A stretch of DNA of 64,000 nucleotides from Fremontodendron californicum (Eukaryota > Streptophyta > Magnoliopsida > Malvales > Malvaceae), in NCBI GenBank assembly GCA_030761205.1, contig JAULJL010000024.1:14931122-14995121 (forward strand). Direction: 5' to 3'. The notes beneath the pieces are model-generated. The model saw only the letters and a program-made list of their open reading frames with translations, had not been told where the DNA came from and did not search any database. The position numbers were made by a program, and so were the translations under genes. How positions within the stretch are numbered: position 1 is the stretch's first letter; every line of letters starts with the position of its first letter. Positions 30,108 to 42,085 of the stretch are shown here, piece by piece.

Positions 30108-31242
30108 GTTCATAGGGGTATTGATTGAATCTGACTGCATGTGTCTCCTCCTTCTTCTTTGCAGGGAAAACCCTCTTTGGGGTAGAAGACTCACCCCCTT
30201 CCATTTTCCCATTCTTAATGGCAGACTCTATCATCTCCCCTGATATCACCATATCTGCAAAGTCCTTGATGGCACTCCCCACCAATTTATCATAATAAGG
30301 TACTTTTAGGGTATTGATGAAAAGCACTGTAGTTTCCTTGTTGGTCAAAGGAGGTTGTACTTGTGTAGCCAGGTCTCTCCATCTCTGAGAATATTCTTTA
30401 AAGCTTTCAGTAGCTTTCTTTTCAATGTTTTGCAGAGTTAGACGGTTAGGCACCATGTCCGTCACATGCTTGTATTGTTCCATGAAAGCTTTGGCTAGAT
30501 CCATCCAAGAACGGATCTTAGTACGGGTAAGCTGGTTATACCACCGAGTTGCGAATCCTATCAAGCTATCTTGAAAATAGTGGATAAGCAATTTTTCGTC
30601 TTCATCATGTCCGGTCATCTTCCGGCAATACATGGTTAGATGTGCTGATGGGTTGGTAGTTCCGTTATATTTTTCAAAGTCTAGTACTTTGAACTTTGGA
30701 GGAATCACCAGACCGTGCACTAAACTCATCTCTTTGGCATCTAGACTACCAAATAGCTCCGCCCCTTCAACTGCACTCAATCTTTCCTCTAGTAGCTGAT
30801 ATTTTTTCTAGGATTCTACCGTTTCAACCCTCTTCAGCTCAATCATCTTTGCCCTTTCCTTTTCAGCCAAATCCTCAAAATCTGGAACGTCCACATCAAT
30901 TGGATCAACCTCGATATTACCCTTTTTAGGACCAAAATTTTGTGCTTCAGCTGCTAGTTGGATGTAAACATAGGATGCTGCCCTAGTTGGAAATTCATTT
31001 CCCACATGCTGGGATGTCTGGCCATTCTTTTGTACCACCTCTGGTCGGCCTTCCTGGTTTACTGCCCCCATTCCTGTAACTGAATTTTCCCCTGGCCATT
31101 TCTGCCTCATCATGGTATTCATCATCTCCGTGAGTTTGGTCATTTGTTCCCGTGACTCCTCTTGAGACTTAGCCAACTGTTCTTGCAGTTCCCTTTGAGT
31201 TATTTCCATCCTTTCAATTCTAGCAAGCTGATCATTCTCCAT
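30108..31242 (-). pseudogene. Gag of Ogre-A, N-terminal and capsid part
   Basis: Frame from ATG at 31240-31242 with one internal stop near 30806 (after codon 145) that lies in frame with the rest. The N-terminal part is a Glu/Gln-rich coiled coil (ERMEITQRELQEQLAKSQEE). The capsid (retrotransposon gag) domain follows, with PPKFKVLDFEKYNGTTNP, WYNQLTRTKIRSW, FMEQYKHV and FKEYSQRWRDLATQVQPP. It ends in a Lys-rich stretch where AthLOG inserted (TSD AGGAG); Gag continues at 20259 downward. Capsid protein packages element RNA. The homologue in copy E (55766-57459) is closely similar. Confidence 0.87.
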
Positions 31243-31776
31243 AGCTCTGGCTTGAGATCGAGTATTGTAAGGGTGTCAAAAATCTGATTCTTTCTGAGTG
31301 CGACCAATTGTACCTTTAGTTTTAAAAACCATGAATAAGAAATGATTGACACATTTTTTATTTTATTTTATAAAAATGAATGAATGAATAAATGACTAAA
31401 TGTTAATGAATGAACAAATAAGTAAATGACTGAGTGTATGAATATGAATGAATAATTATAAAGAATAAATGAATGGACAAATAAATAAATGACTAAGTAT
31501 GAATAATTTATGAAGAATAAATGAATGAATGATTATAAATATAAATAACTGAATGAACAAACATAATATATAAAGGAAAGAATAAATGAATGATGAATGC
31601 ATTTGGCCCCGGGATAATTCCAACCAAACGATCTTTCATTGATTTCCTGGAACTAAATACATCAAAGATAAAAGATCACTTCTTAAGACAATTTGATAAT
31701 CTGTCTATCCTTATTCAAAATGTTATTACAAAACACTGGTCCTATAGTAACTCCCTCAGATCTTGGACCTTTTTTA
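31243..31776 (-). other. Spacer between ORF1 and gag of Ogre-A
   Basis: No gene. Contains a degenerate AATGAATG/AATAAATG low-complexity run (about 31370-31600), also found in copy E at 57600-57690. A 66-codon frame on the plus strand (31590-31790) is not supported. Confidence 0.65.
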
Positions 31777-33370
31777 CTATCCTCTTTTGATTGCCTTGCT
31801 CTTCAATCTGACCCCTATTTGTTCACGGCCCTTTGACATGTCAGCAGAAGCATCACCGTGTAAGCTTTCCTTAGCTTGTTTCTCCAGTTGATTGGCTCGA
31901 GCTTCCTCATGCTTTGCTCTCTCTTTCCAATAGTTCTTCTCCTTCTTTAGGTTTTTGACCTCTTGCTCCCATTCCCCGAAAGTCTTGAGGGTCCCCTCAA
32001 ATCTAAGCTCGAAGCGGTACCTCTTGTTCTCCAAGTGTAATTCCTGAAGATCGCTCTTAGCAGTGTCTCTTTCTCTCTTGATCTTTTCCTTTTCTTCTTC
32101 TCAAGCTAATTCCCTATTTTTCATGTCCTCAAGCTCTTCTTGCAGCCGAGCAATCTCTTTGCTCATTTTGGCCTTTTCTTTTTCGAATTCTGCCCTTGCA
32201 ATTTCTAACTCTGATGGCACTTACTTCGATGGCGAACTCAAGAACTAAACTTCTTCCCCATTAGATGCCAACAACCTATCATTAATCCTCCTTTCTCTCC
32301 ATGCTAGGTAGCCGGGTGTGACGATGTCAGCATATCTGGCTATCTTTATCCGACGGGTTACATGCTTCAATTATTCCCCGCACCTTTCTTGAGTAACCTT
32401 CTTCTCCATAGGTGAACTCTAATAGAGCCAGTCCATGAGTCACTGGTGTGAACTACCGAGACTCAACTTGTCTTTGCACCAACAGAGGTGCGTAGCTCAC
32501 GGCTTCCCGAATCTCGAGTAACGAAACCCCTGACTTGTCTCCACATTTGTATAATATCGGCATAGGAATCATCCATGGAGCTCTCCAAGTTATCAATTCA
32601 CTCTTAAGATTTCAGAACAGGTTGATCCACTGCTCTTCATTTCTGTCTTTGAGCCAATCTATCTTAAAGAACTCAATGATTGGTACTACGATTTTCAAAT
32701 ATGGTTTGAAAGAAACATCCTCCCTCTTCCAAAAATGACTCTGAAACCAAACATAAAGGAGCTGCATACATCCCATGAATCTTCCTTTTCCTTCCCTTTT
32801 GCAAAAATTCAAAGATCGAATAGTTTCTGCTAGGATGGCTGGAGATGGATCTATTTTATGTCTTAACTTTTCAAAAAGGTCAATTATGGCCAACTCGATA
32901 CGTCCCAGTGTCCTCGAGAAAATAACCAAACCATATAAAGCTAAAGCAAAAATATCCCTAGTAGTCTCTCTATTTGGGTGACTTCAGATCAAAGATTGAA
33001 GAGCATCCCAAGGAATACACTCACTTTTCCCTTTTTTAACCACATGTGCATCGACCTATTTGCTATCCATCCCACGATCCTAGCTAATTTCTTCTTAAAC
33101 CCTAAAGTCTTTGAATCCTTTAAATAAATTCGATCAGGGATAGCATCCTCAATACGTAACAAAGCCGAATATTCCTGTATGGTCGGTGTCATGTCTTCCT
33201 TGTTGAAGGTGAAACATCAGTATGCTGGATTCCATAAATGTACCATAGCCCGAATCTGCTCACTGTTAATCTTAATCGGCATCAACAGTGCTATGCCTCA
33301 ATATACCTGAGTGAAAATTCTCTTTTCTGACACATCCCATTGACTCCAAATATCCATGAAAACCCTTTTG
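31777..33370 (-). pseudogene. ORF1 of Ogre-A (DUF7745-like, with coiled-coil tail)
   Basis: Broken into several frames (32989-33192, 32612-32929, 31777-32034 are the clearest). The first gives MTPTIQEYSALLRIEDAIPD with a following KKLARI; the second gives IDPSPAILAETIRSLNFCKR and GCMQLLYVWFQSHFW; the third is a Lys/Glu-rich coiled coil. These match the plant transposon-associated ORF1 family I know as DUF7745, typical of Ogre elements, where it lies upstream of gag and has no established function. Copies X and E carry better preserved versions. Stops and frameshifts make this copy non-functional; its start codon is not clear. Confidence 0.78.
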
Positions 33371-34280
33371 GTTGAAGATTATCCCAAGGCGAATAATTTT
33401 CCCTATGCATTATGATGACACAAAAAGTGCATGAAAAAGAAACAAGTCAGTAAAGGTGAAGAAACCAAATAATAACAACATAATTTAACAAATATCCCAA
33501 TGAAAATTTGGCATTACGAAGCCTTTGGGACTTATTATGGGCGAAACGATGTGCGTTCATCACCGCTCGATTTTGCAAAACTTAAACGGAATGTAAAATA
33601 GGTAACAAAAGGTTAGAAATGTCCTTCCATGTGTTCCTAACTTCGGTATATCTATAAAAATTCAGCAGGGCTTCGCCTATGTTGGCTCTACGGCTCATTA
33701 TATGTGGGTGAACGAAGTTCTAAAGGCCTCGAATTGTTCCTCACTGTCGCCGGTGAAGGCTAGTAAGGCACCCCGATAAAAGTGGGTTCAATTCGTTAGA
33801 GTATATTTCCCTAGCCCATGCGGATTGTTAATCACGGGAGCTTAGGTAATTTATACTCCGAAAATATTTTGCTAACCCATGCGGATTGTTAATCACGGGA
33901 GTGTAGCTACTTTATTTTCACTTAAAGGGACGGAACTCGGGTATAGGGCTCATGTTATGCAAATGCATGTGTAGTGTGTGAGGAAGAACAACAAATCTTT
34001 CACCACCTATTCTACAATCCTTATTCTAAATGCCCCGATAAAATTAAACAACATAAATCATCAATTAATCAAAAATGAATATATGCACCAAAATAATCAG
34101 AGAACAATTATAATATGTATGCACATGAATGGACATATTTAAGAGCATTTTATTATTTTCAAAATTCTCCTTATTAGTTTTTTTAAAAAAAATATGGGAA
34201 TTAAAATTAAATACCAATTAAACCAACAAAACCGAGACTTTGATAACATACGACTAATTCTATGCCTGACTCTCTAAATG
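33371..34280 (-). other. 5' leader of Ogre-A with duplicated hairpin
   Basis: Untranslated leader between the primer site and ORF1. Two direct repeats about 61 bp apart (33811-33840 and 33871-33901) share 'cccatgcggattgttaatca' and contain a small inverted repeat GATT-GTT-AATC. Copy E has the same pair at 60251-60280 and 60311-60343. The rest is AT-rich with no gene. Confidence 0.7.
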
Positions 34281-34298
34281 TCCCCAGTGAAGTCGCTA
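34281..34298 (-). other. Primer binding site of Ogre-A (tRNA-Arg-like)
   Basis: On the minus strand TAGCGACTTCACTGGGGA, three bases after the LTR, matches the complement of plant tRNA-Arg(ACG) (TGGCGACTCCACTGGGGA) at all but two positions. tRNA-Arg priming is typical of Ogre/Tat. Confidence 0.75.
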
Positions 34299-34301
34299 AG
34301 C

Positions 34302-37300
34302 TGTCGCAACCTAAAAAATAACAAGTCTCATCGCAAGACTTTATTATTCGTTAAGCGTGACATAAAAAAAAAACCAAGGAAAAGTCGACTTAATTCCTCT
34401 AGAAAAACGAAGGTTTTAAAAATAATCTTGAAAAGACATGGAGTCGCCACCAATCTTTTTTGGCTAGGTGTGATCGGCACCTATTACCGATTTTATAAAA
34501 TATTTTAAAATTAATTAAAATATATATTTTTAAACCAATTTCAAGTTTGCGTTTTAAACCAGAGAAATCAAAGAAACGGGTTCGGGACTCGGTTACGTGT
34601 GGGGAAGGATTAGCACCCCCACAACGCCCGTATAAAATGGTACCTTATTAATCGTGTGTTATCTCAAGTCTCGGTAAAAAGTCGATTTTTAATTTGGTAT
34701 TTCAAGTTAATTCCCAATTTAAAGAATAAATAATTCCATTTTTTAATTGAAAATGATCCGGAATTTATTAATTCAAAATTTTCCTACATTTCCCAACAAG
34801 CGTGGCAAAATATAGAAATTTTTATTATTTTGGAAAATTTTCCGAACCATTCTCGTTTTACAGAAGATATCCTCCCCAGCAAACCCGGCAGAGAACTCAT
34901 GAATTATTTTAACTCGGGAATATCTTTATTTTATTGAAAATCATTACCTTTTTCAAAACATTTAAAAAAATATATGAATATGAATATCTGTGACATAAAT
35001 AAAATAACATAGCAAAGTCTAGAGAATATAATGCAACCTAAATGGTATGATATAATTTAAATGTCTTAGCATATTCTAAATGAAATGAAATATCCTAAGT
35101 CATATGATATATTCTAAATGAAATGAAATGACCTAGGTAACATGATATATTCTATATGAAATGTAATATCCTAAGTCATATGATATATTCTAAATGAAAT
35201 AAAATATCCTATGTGCAATAATATATTCTAAATGAAATGAAATGACCTAGGTAACATAATATATTCTGCATGAAATGAAATGACCTAGATAACATAATAT
35301 ATTCTATATGAAATGAAATATCCTAAGTCATATGATATATTCTAAATGAAATAAAATATTCTAAGTGACATAATATATTCTAAATGAAATGAAATATCCT
35401 AAGTCATATGATATATTCTAAATGAAATAAAATATCCTAAGTGACATAATATATTCTAAATGAAATGAAATGACCTAGGTAACATAATATATTCTACATG
35501 AAATGAAATGGCCTAGATAACATAATATATTCTATATGAAATGAACTATCCTAAGTCACATGATATATTCTAAATGGAATAAAATGATTTAAATGACATG
35601 GCAAATATAAATGATATGGCATATAATCTAAATGATATGAAATGACATGAAACATAAAATAATGCTAACATATAATATGCATGAAAATAAAAATAAAAAT
35701 AAAAATGCATGAACATAGTATATGCTAAATAATATGACAAAACTAACTAAATAAAAAGCATAGGATATCATGAAATATTCAAAACCATATATCAATTAAT
35801 ATAATATCAAAAATTTAAATCAAACATAATAACACCATCATGAAAATTAACATAGCAAAAATCACATATTATATAGTATGCATGAATATGGAAAATGCAA
35901 TGCATGAGAATATATTTTTTCCTTTAATTACGAAAATCCGTATATCTAAAAAGATATCCGTCTATCTTAGGAAAATATTTAAAATTAAATATTCTAAAAC
36001 CAAAGTACTTTGTAATTGTTTGAAAACAATTTTGAAAAGCTTAGATTAAAAATAAAAAACTTAGCTTAACCCTTTTTAAATGGCTCTAATTTCCTAATTT
36101 TAAAATCCCGGACTTGACCACCCTTAACCCTAGATTTAAAAAATCATTTTTAGAGTTTAAAAAGTCTTAGAAACTACCCTAAGTCAGTAGCTAAACTTCC
36201 TAACTAGCCCCCTCTAAGTAACTTAACCAAAACAGAAAAATGATTTTCCTTCAAATTCAATTCTGCCTCTACTGTCCAGTTTCAAAGCACGATGTTTTAC
36301 CCTATTTTTAAAAATTCAAAAAAAATCTAAAAAAACTACTGGACACTTAGGACATGTAAAACTACACGGGAAAAAATCATCTTAATTTTTTATTAAAGAT
36401 GTCTGCCCAGAAAAATCGGGAAAGTACGAGTACTGGTGAAAAAAACTATTTTGCCAAAACACATTTTTTTACCTTTGATAAAATCATTTAAAAATCAAAG
36501 TAAAAATGTTAGAGACTCTCCAAAAAACTCACAAACAATAACACTTTTGAAAAGTCATATAAAAATTGGCTAAGTAAAAAAAATCACAAAGGTAAAATAA
36601 TCAATTTGACAACTCTTTAATTTTTCACAAGTATGCTCAAAATGAGCATTACTTTGAACCATTGATTGGTCTAAGTCATAAATCATGTGGCAATGACATG
36701 AAATGCATGAAAATACAGCAAATATGATGCATGAAATGCATGATTTAAAACCTAAATGACATGAAAAATGCATGGCATCAATAAAATGACCTAGACCTAA
36801 ATGAACTTGCATGGCATTTAATGCAACCTAGGTCTAAAATGCATGAATATGCATGGCAAAGCAAGCCAAACCTAAATCTAAAGAAGGCATGGCAATAACA
36901 CAAATATATAGCATGCTTAAACAAAATACACAACCAAATATCATGAAAATGCAAACCTATCAACTAGCATGATGAAAATGCACATACAAAGCATACAACA
37001 TGAGGGGTGGCAAATGGTCCCATACTTTAAAAATGAGCCTGGCATTTTCACAAACACATGATATGCTAACATGCAAGATTCAAATCATGCAAATATAAAG
37101 TAAAGGCATGAAAATCAATAGGCATTTTCACAAACACATGGATTAACAAAATGTAAAACATAAACAAACTTAAACATTTTGAAAACAGAAAACAAAAAAT
37201 GCAAGATAAGTAAAATAAACATGATAACAATATAATAGACTCAAAAATGGAAACAAGCAAGCAACCAAATCAAAACAAGCTTCATGTTTATGTATTTGAA

Positions 37301-39398
37301 AAAGATTGAAAGCATCAAAACTTGTTAAATATCATGAATAACATGAACTAAAAATGAAAACAACAACTATATCAAAACAATAGCCATTCGGCCAACCCAA
37401 AAAACAAAAGAAAAGAAATTTCTCAAAGCTTTTTCCAAGAAAGTATAAAGAAGAACTTAAAGGAGAAACTTAAAAACACTTATTTTAGAGAAGAAAATCA
37501 AAAGAAACTCACCAAAATAGCAATCAAAACAGCAAATCAAGAACAGAAAATCAAGGAAAGTGCAAGATATGGTGCTTAAAGCAACCTCTAGAAGCTATAT
37601 TGCAAGTTTTCCCTCTTCTAACTTTCTTTTCTTTTCTAATTTTTTCTTTTTGCCTTTGATAAAATGGAGAGAAAATCAGCCAAACAAGAGTGTGAATAGT
37701 TGAAAATGAAAGAGAGACCCCTTTCCCCTTGTAGTGGACGAATAGCCTTCTAGGATGTTGTCATTTTTTTTCCAACCAATTTTAATCCAAAGGCTATTAA
37801 TCCAAGATGCTTAAAATGTGAAATTATCATCCTTAGATTAGGTAATCAGCTATCAATAATTACAACTGTTCAAGAATCTTAAGCCATTATGTTGACATTC
37901 TCCCTCTTCATGCATTGGTCCATGTGGCTCAATTACAAAGGCTTAATCAAAAAAATAACTACCTTCCTCTTCATTGTTGGCTTTCTGATCAAAAATCAAA
38001 AAAATATCTGCCCACCATTGGGCCTTGGCCGGCTGACCCCTCATCTTCCAGCCCATGCTTCATTTTTTTAAAAAGCAACAAAAGCCCTTTTCCATTTCTT
38101 GGGTAAAATAACCTTTTTGCCCCCTGAACGTAAATAAATAGCAAAAGGACTCCAAATTCAAATTTTCTTTCTTCAATACTTCCAAAATAATAAAAAATTC
38201 AATTCTTGTGGTTTTCAAAATTTTTCGAGCCCATTTGCTATTTATTTGGATTTTTTCTTCCAAAATTGCCCTTTTGTGCTCCCAAACTTTACCATTTTTT
38301 AAACGAGCTCCAAATCCAGATTTTTCTTCACCAATCTCTTCCAAATAATTTAAAAGTATGATCTAGAAGTTTTCATAATTTTTGGAACTCATTTGGTATT
38401 TTTTTGGGATTTATCTGTTTGAATTACTGCATAGTGGGCCCGAATTTGGCCATTTTGCAAACGAACTCCAAATCTGAATTTTCTTTGGCCAATCTCTTCC
38501 AAATAATTTAAGAATGACATCTGCAAATTTTCAGAATTTTTTTGGAGTTCATTTGCTATTTTTTCGGGATTTATCTTCTTGAATTTCTGCATAGGGGACC
38601 CGGTATTTGGCCATTTGGTAAACGAACTCCGAATCCGGATTTTCTTTTGCCAATCTGTTCGAAATGATTTAAGAATGAGATCTATAAATTTTTAGAATTT
38701 TTGGAGTTCATTTGCTATTTTTCCCAAATTTTCCAATTTTGCCCTTTTGCCTCTGAAACCCGGTTTTGCTCAAAACAAGTTCGATTTTTAGATTTTCTTC
38801 AAACTGAGCCTTGGGCTATCCTTGTTTAATAACTCCTCATCCATTAGGGGCTTTTGTCTTACCGAATTGGGCCATTTCTGTAATTCTTCCAAATTTCACC
38901 GAAATCCACCAAAAACCCTAATTCTCGGTTTTCTTCCGGATTGACTTTTCTTTCAGTTTTTCTTCCAAGTAGCTTCTCCATTACTCGTAGTTAGTGCTTA
39001 TCTTTCATTTGGAACCTTCAATTTCAAACAATTTGATCGTTTAAGCACTTTTCCCCAAATTTCTCGGACTAGGGTTTCCTTTCTATTGAATCTCCATAAC
39101 CCAACTTCCGAACTCCATATCCTTCAATGTAGACCTCGGATTATCAAAATCCTTTCTCCATTTTTCAATTGAACTTTAAATCTTGATTTTAAAAGTGGGT
39201 TGACCTTTTTAGTAGTTGACTTTTTGTGGTTCACTTTTTGGGTTCACTTTTTCAAGTTTGACTTTTTATGCTCGCCTTCTTAGACTAAGTCTGGGAGAAC
39301 CACTTGCAGGATGAAAAAAGTCTTTTTACATTCTGAAACATCAATTTAGGAAGAAAACACACTTGTTTTAGCGATCTGGACAAAATTAGGTGTCTACA
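34302..39398 (-). repeat. 5' LTR of Ogre-A
   Basis: 5097 bp, TGTCGCAACC to GTGTCTACA on the plus strand. Colinear with the 3' LTR (329-418 plus 6420-11351), with clear scattered substitutions and small indels, so the insertion is older than AthLOG and TR-1. It contains the 38-bp array (35080-35570) and the 158-bp units (38120-38740). No genes; open frames at 35840-36049, 36570-36963 and 38060-38592 are not conserved as frames. Confidence 0.92.
35080..35570 (-). repeat. 38-bp tandem array inside the Ogre-A 5' LTR
   Basis: Same units as 7090-7510, with one or two more copies. Confidence 0.85.
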
Positions 39399-39403
39399 AG
39401 GGA
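39399..39403. repeat. Target site duplication AGGGA (right) of Ogre-A
   Basis: Exact copy of 324-328; joining both flanks restores the ORF1 sequence of copy X. Confidence 0.88.
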
Positions 39404-41176
39404 TGTTCTTCCTTTTTCGTTTCCCAACCTAAACCTCAACTGTTCATTTTCTTGCTGGCATCTCTCTAGCTTGGTTGACAACAAAGAATGTGTATCATCC
39501 CATTTCTTTCCGCTCTTGAGAAAACCCGAAATCTTTTTCTTCACTTTCCTTGGCCTTACTCTTCCAATAATCCAACTCCATTTGGAGTTTCTTCATTTCT
39601 TTCTCATGTGCTCTGAAAGAAATACTGGCTCCCATGAATCTTCCCGTAGCCCTTATCTTCTTGTTTTCTTGATGCAAATCTAATATATCTACCAATGTTG
39701 TATCCCTCTCTGTAACCACTTTCCTTGTCTTGGTCTCTTGGATCTCTAGCTTAGTCCTCAAATCCTCGACATCTTCTTAAAGCTTATCATATTCTTGCTT
39801 CAACTTCCCTTTGTCTTTTTCTAATTCTTGCCTAACTAGCTCAACTTCTGACGGTATTACCGGTTCAGGCTAAAGAACAACTGGATGATCAGAGGGATCT
39901 TCAAGGGGAAGCACAATGTCACGAAGCTTCTTGGCCCTCCATACCAGATAAGCTGGAGTAGCATTGTCGGTATACCTACCCACTTGTGAACGGTATAATT
40001 CCATCCATGCCACGATGACTTGACGTATTCTCCCCATATATCCGGGCTCACCATAAGAGAAGTCCATCGAGATAAGCTCATGAGTCATCGAGATAAACTA
40101 TTCAGATCCATACTACCTCCACATTAGTAAGAGTGCATAGCTAACGACTCCCCAAATTCCCAACAATGGAACCCATAAGTTCTCACCACAACGGTAAAAA
40201 ATCGACCCAAGTGGCATCCACAGAGCCCTCCAAGTTATATCCTCCTTTTCTAAGTGACGGAGAGTCTTAATCCATTGTTTCTTATCCCCTTTCTTGGACC
40301 ATTTCTTGTTGTTGAATTCGGTAAAAGGAACACATGTCTTCATATAGGGTTGAAGCTTCCCATAATCATTCCCCCAAAAATGACTCTGAATCCAAACGTA
40401 GAGAAGTTGTACACAACCTTCAAAATGTCTTTTTCCTTTCCTCCGACAGTAGCTAAGTGACCTAATTGTCTCAGCAAGAACAGCAGTGGAAGGATCAATA
40501 TGTTTGTCTAACCGATCAAAGAAATCCACTACAGCTACCTCGACATGACGTTCCACTTTCGGATAATAACCAACCCATAAATGGCCAAAGCAAATACATC
40601 CAACACGTGATCACCATCCGGGTTGCTCTTGATATAATTCAGCAAGAATACCCAATGAATGCAGTCACTCGAACCTTTCTTCTTTATCTGTGGAGAATCT
40701 ACCGGAATATCTATACCCATCATTTTAGAAAGTTTCTTTCGACAGCTCGATGTTTTCTACTCCTTCCAATAGAACTTATCTGGATTTGCTGACTCAATAA
40801 GGAGCAAAGTAGAATATTCCTCAAGGGTGGGCACCATATCCTCCTGATTAAAAGGGAAACACTGATATGAAGGATCCCAAAACTGTACTATGGCCCTAAT
40901 TAGCTATTTGTCCACCTCGATCGGGAGAAGTAGAGCTATATCACCATATTTCCTAGTGAATTCATTCTTCCTATCAAATCCCCATTGTCTCCAAATTTCC
41001 CTTAATTCCATTAAATCATTTTGAACATAATCCAAGTGAACTAACTCGGGAAGTGTAGATGTAAAACCCATGGCCAAATAGTCCCCCTTGTCACCCTAAT
41101 TCGCTTCAGACTCCATTCTGACCTCCTGATATGTCTTGCTAACCACTGATACTGATAGAATGCCTCGGCGTTCCAT
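39404..41176 (-). pseudogene. ORF1 of Ogre copy X (DUF7745-like, coiled-coil tail)
   Basis: Starts at ATG 41174-41176 (MERRGILSVSVVSKTYQEVR). The globular part is in pieces at 40535-40723 and 40113-40556, with FALAIYGLVI, FFDRLDKHIDPSTAVLAETIRSL, GCVQLLYVWIQSHFWG and WVPLLGIWG, the signature run of the DUF7745 family. 39870-40088 contains the WMELYRSQVGRYTDNATPAY segment; 39495-39761 is a coiled coil (HEKEMKKLQMELDYWKSK). Frameshifts and stops separate the pieces. The C-terminal end lies at 1-323, beyond Ogre-A. The role of ORF1 is unknown; its coiled coil suggests self-association. Confidence 0.8.
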
Positions 41177-41403
41177 GGCTATAACAAAAACTCTTCGGTT
41201 GGCACCCGATTTAAGGCAAATATCCCTAAATGATAATGATGCACGAAATGAAAACAAAAACAACAACAACAACAAAAAAAACACGAGTCAGTAATAGGAT
41301 AATAAAATAAAAATCGTGATAATAATAAAATTAAATAAATACATAAATAAATAAATAAATAAATAGTGACAAGTAAGAAGAGCTCCTCCGAGTGTTTCCT
41401 AAC
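41177..41403 (-). other. Truncated leader of copy X and junction with copy C
   Basis: Minus-strand leader of copy X with AAC and AAAT low-complexity runs, resembling 59990-60135 of copy E up to 'gtgtttcctaac'. At about 41404 it abruptly becomes plus-strand integrase sequence of copy C, so two elements are joined in opposite orientation. Confidence 0.7.
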
Positions 41404-42085
41404 TTCTTTCCAGCAAGAATTATTTCAGATAATGCTCTCAATTTGAACAATAAGATGATGAGAGAAGTGTGTACTCAATTCAAGATCACACATCATAATT
41501 CAACACCTTATCGTTCGAAGATGAATCGGGCAGTAGAAGCAGCCAACAAGAACATCAAGAAGATTGTTGAGAAGATGACCAATGTGTACAAGGATTGGCA
41601 TGAGATCTTACCTTTTTCTGTTCATGCATATCGTACTTCGGTCCGTACATCTACAGGGGCAACGCCGTTTTCTTTGGTATACGGGATAGAAACAGTGCTA
41701 CCTATTGAAGTTGAGATCCCTTCACTTCGGGTTCTGATGGAAGTTGGCCTAGAGGAAGCAGAATGGGTTAGAGATCGTTATGAATAGTTGAATCTCATCG
41801 AGGAGAAAACATTGAAAGCAATTTGTCACAGGCAGTTGTATCAGCAAAGGATGATTCGAGCCCACAACAAAAAGGTTCGTCTTAGACAGTTCCGAGAGGG
41901 GGAGTTGGTACTGAGGAAAATTCTCCCTATAGTGAAGGACCCGAGAGGAAAATGGGCTCCGAATTGGGAAGGACCCTATGTGATAAAAGAGGTTTTCTAA
42001 AGGAGCATTGATTTTAACTAGAATGGACGGGGAGGATTTCAGAAATCCCGTGAATACTGATGAACTGAAGAAGTGTTACGCTTAA
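41404..42085 (+). pseudogene. Integrase C-terminal fragment of Ogre copy C
   Basis: Plus-strand sequence equivalent to residues about 186-410 of the Ogre-A integrase. It starts inside the catalytic core (ARIISDNALNLNN, second Asp), keeps the catalytic Glu (RAVEAANKN) and LVYGIETVLPIEVEIPSLR, and has one stop at about 41786 after WVRDRYE. Downstream are KVRLRQFREGELVLRK and WAPNWEGPYVI; a frameshift near 41998 precedes the final stop at 42083-42085. The 5' part of the element is absent, cut at the 41404 junction. Confidence 0.88.

Larger units (their letters stand above)
329..39398 (-). mobile_element. Ogre-A: full-length Ogre/Tat Ty3/gypsy retrotransposon with two nested insertions
   Basis: A complete but decayed LTR retrotransposon read on the minus strand. 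Both LTRs start TG and end CA; the flanks are a perfect AGGGA duplication. In element order it has a 5' LTR (34302-39398), a tRNA-Arg-like primer site (34281-34298), leader, ORF1, gag, protease, G-patch segment, RT, RNase H, second RNase H, integrase, long 3' UTR, polypurine tract (11352-11366) and 3' LTR. ORF1 upstream of gag, very long LTRs and two RNase H segments are known features of the Ogre/Tat lineage. The span is 39.1 kb, of which about 6.0 kb (TR-1) and 9.8 kb (AthLOG) are later insertions, leaving about 23 kb. Stops and frameshifts in gag, protease and RT mean it cannot encode a full set of proteins now. It lies inside ORF1 of copy X. Confidence 0.9.
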
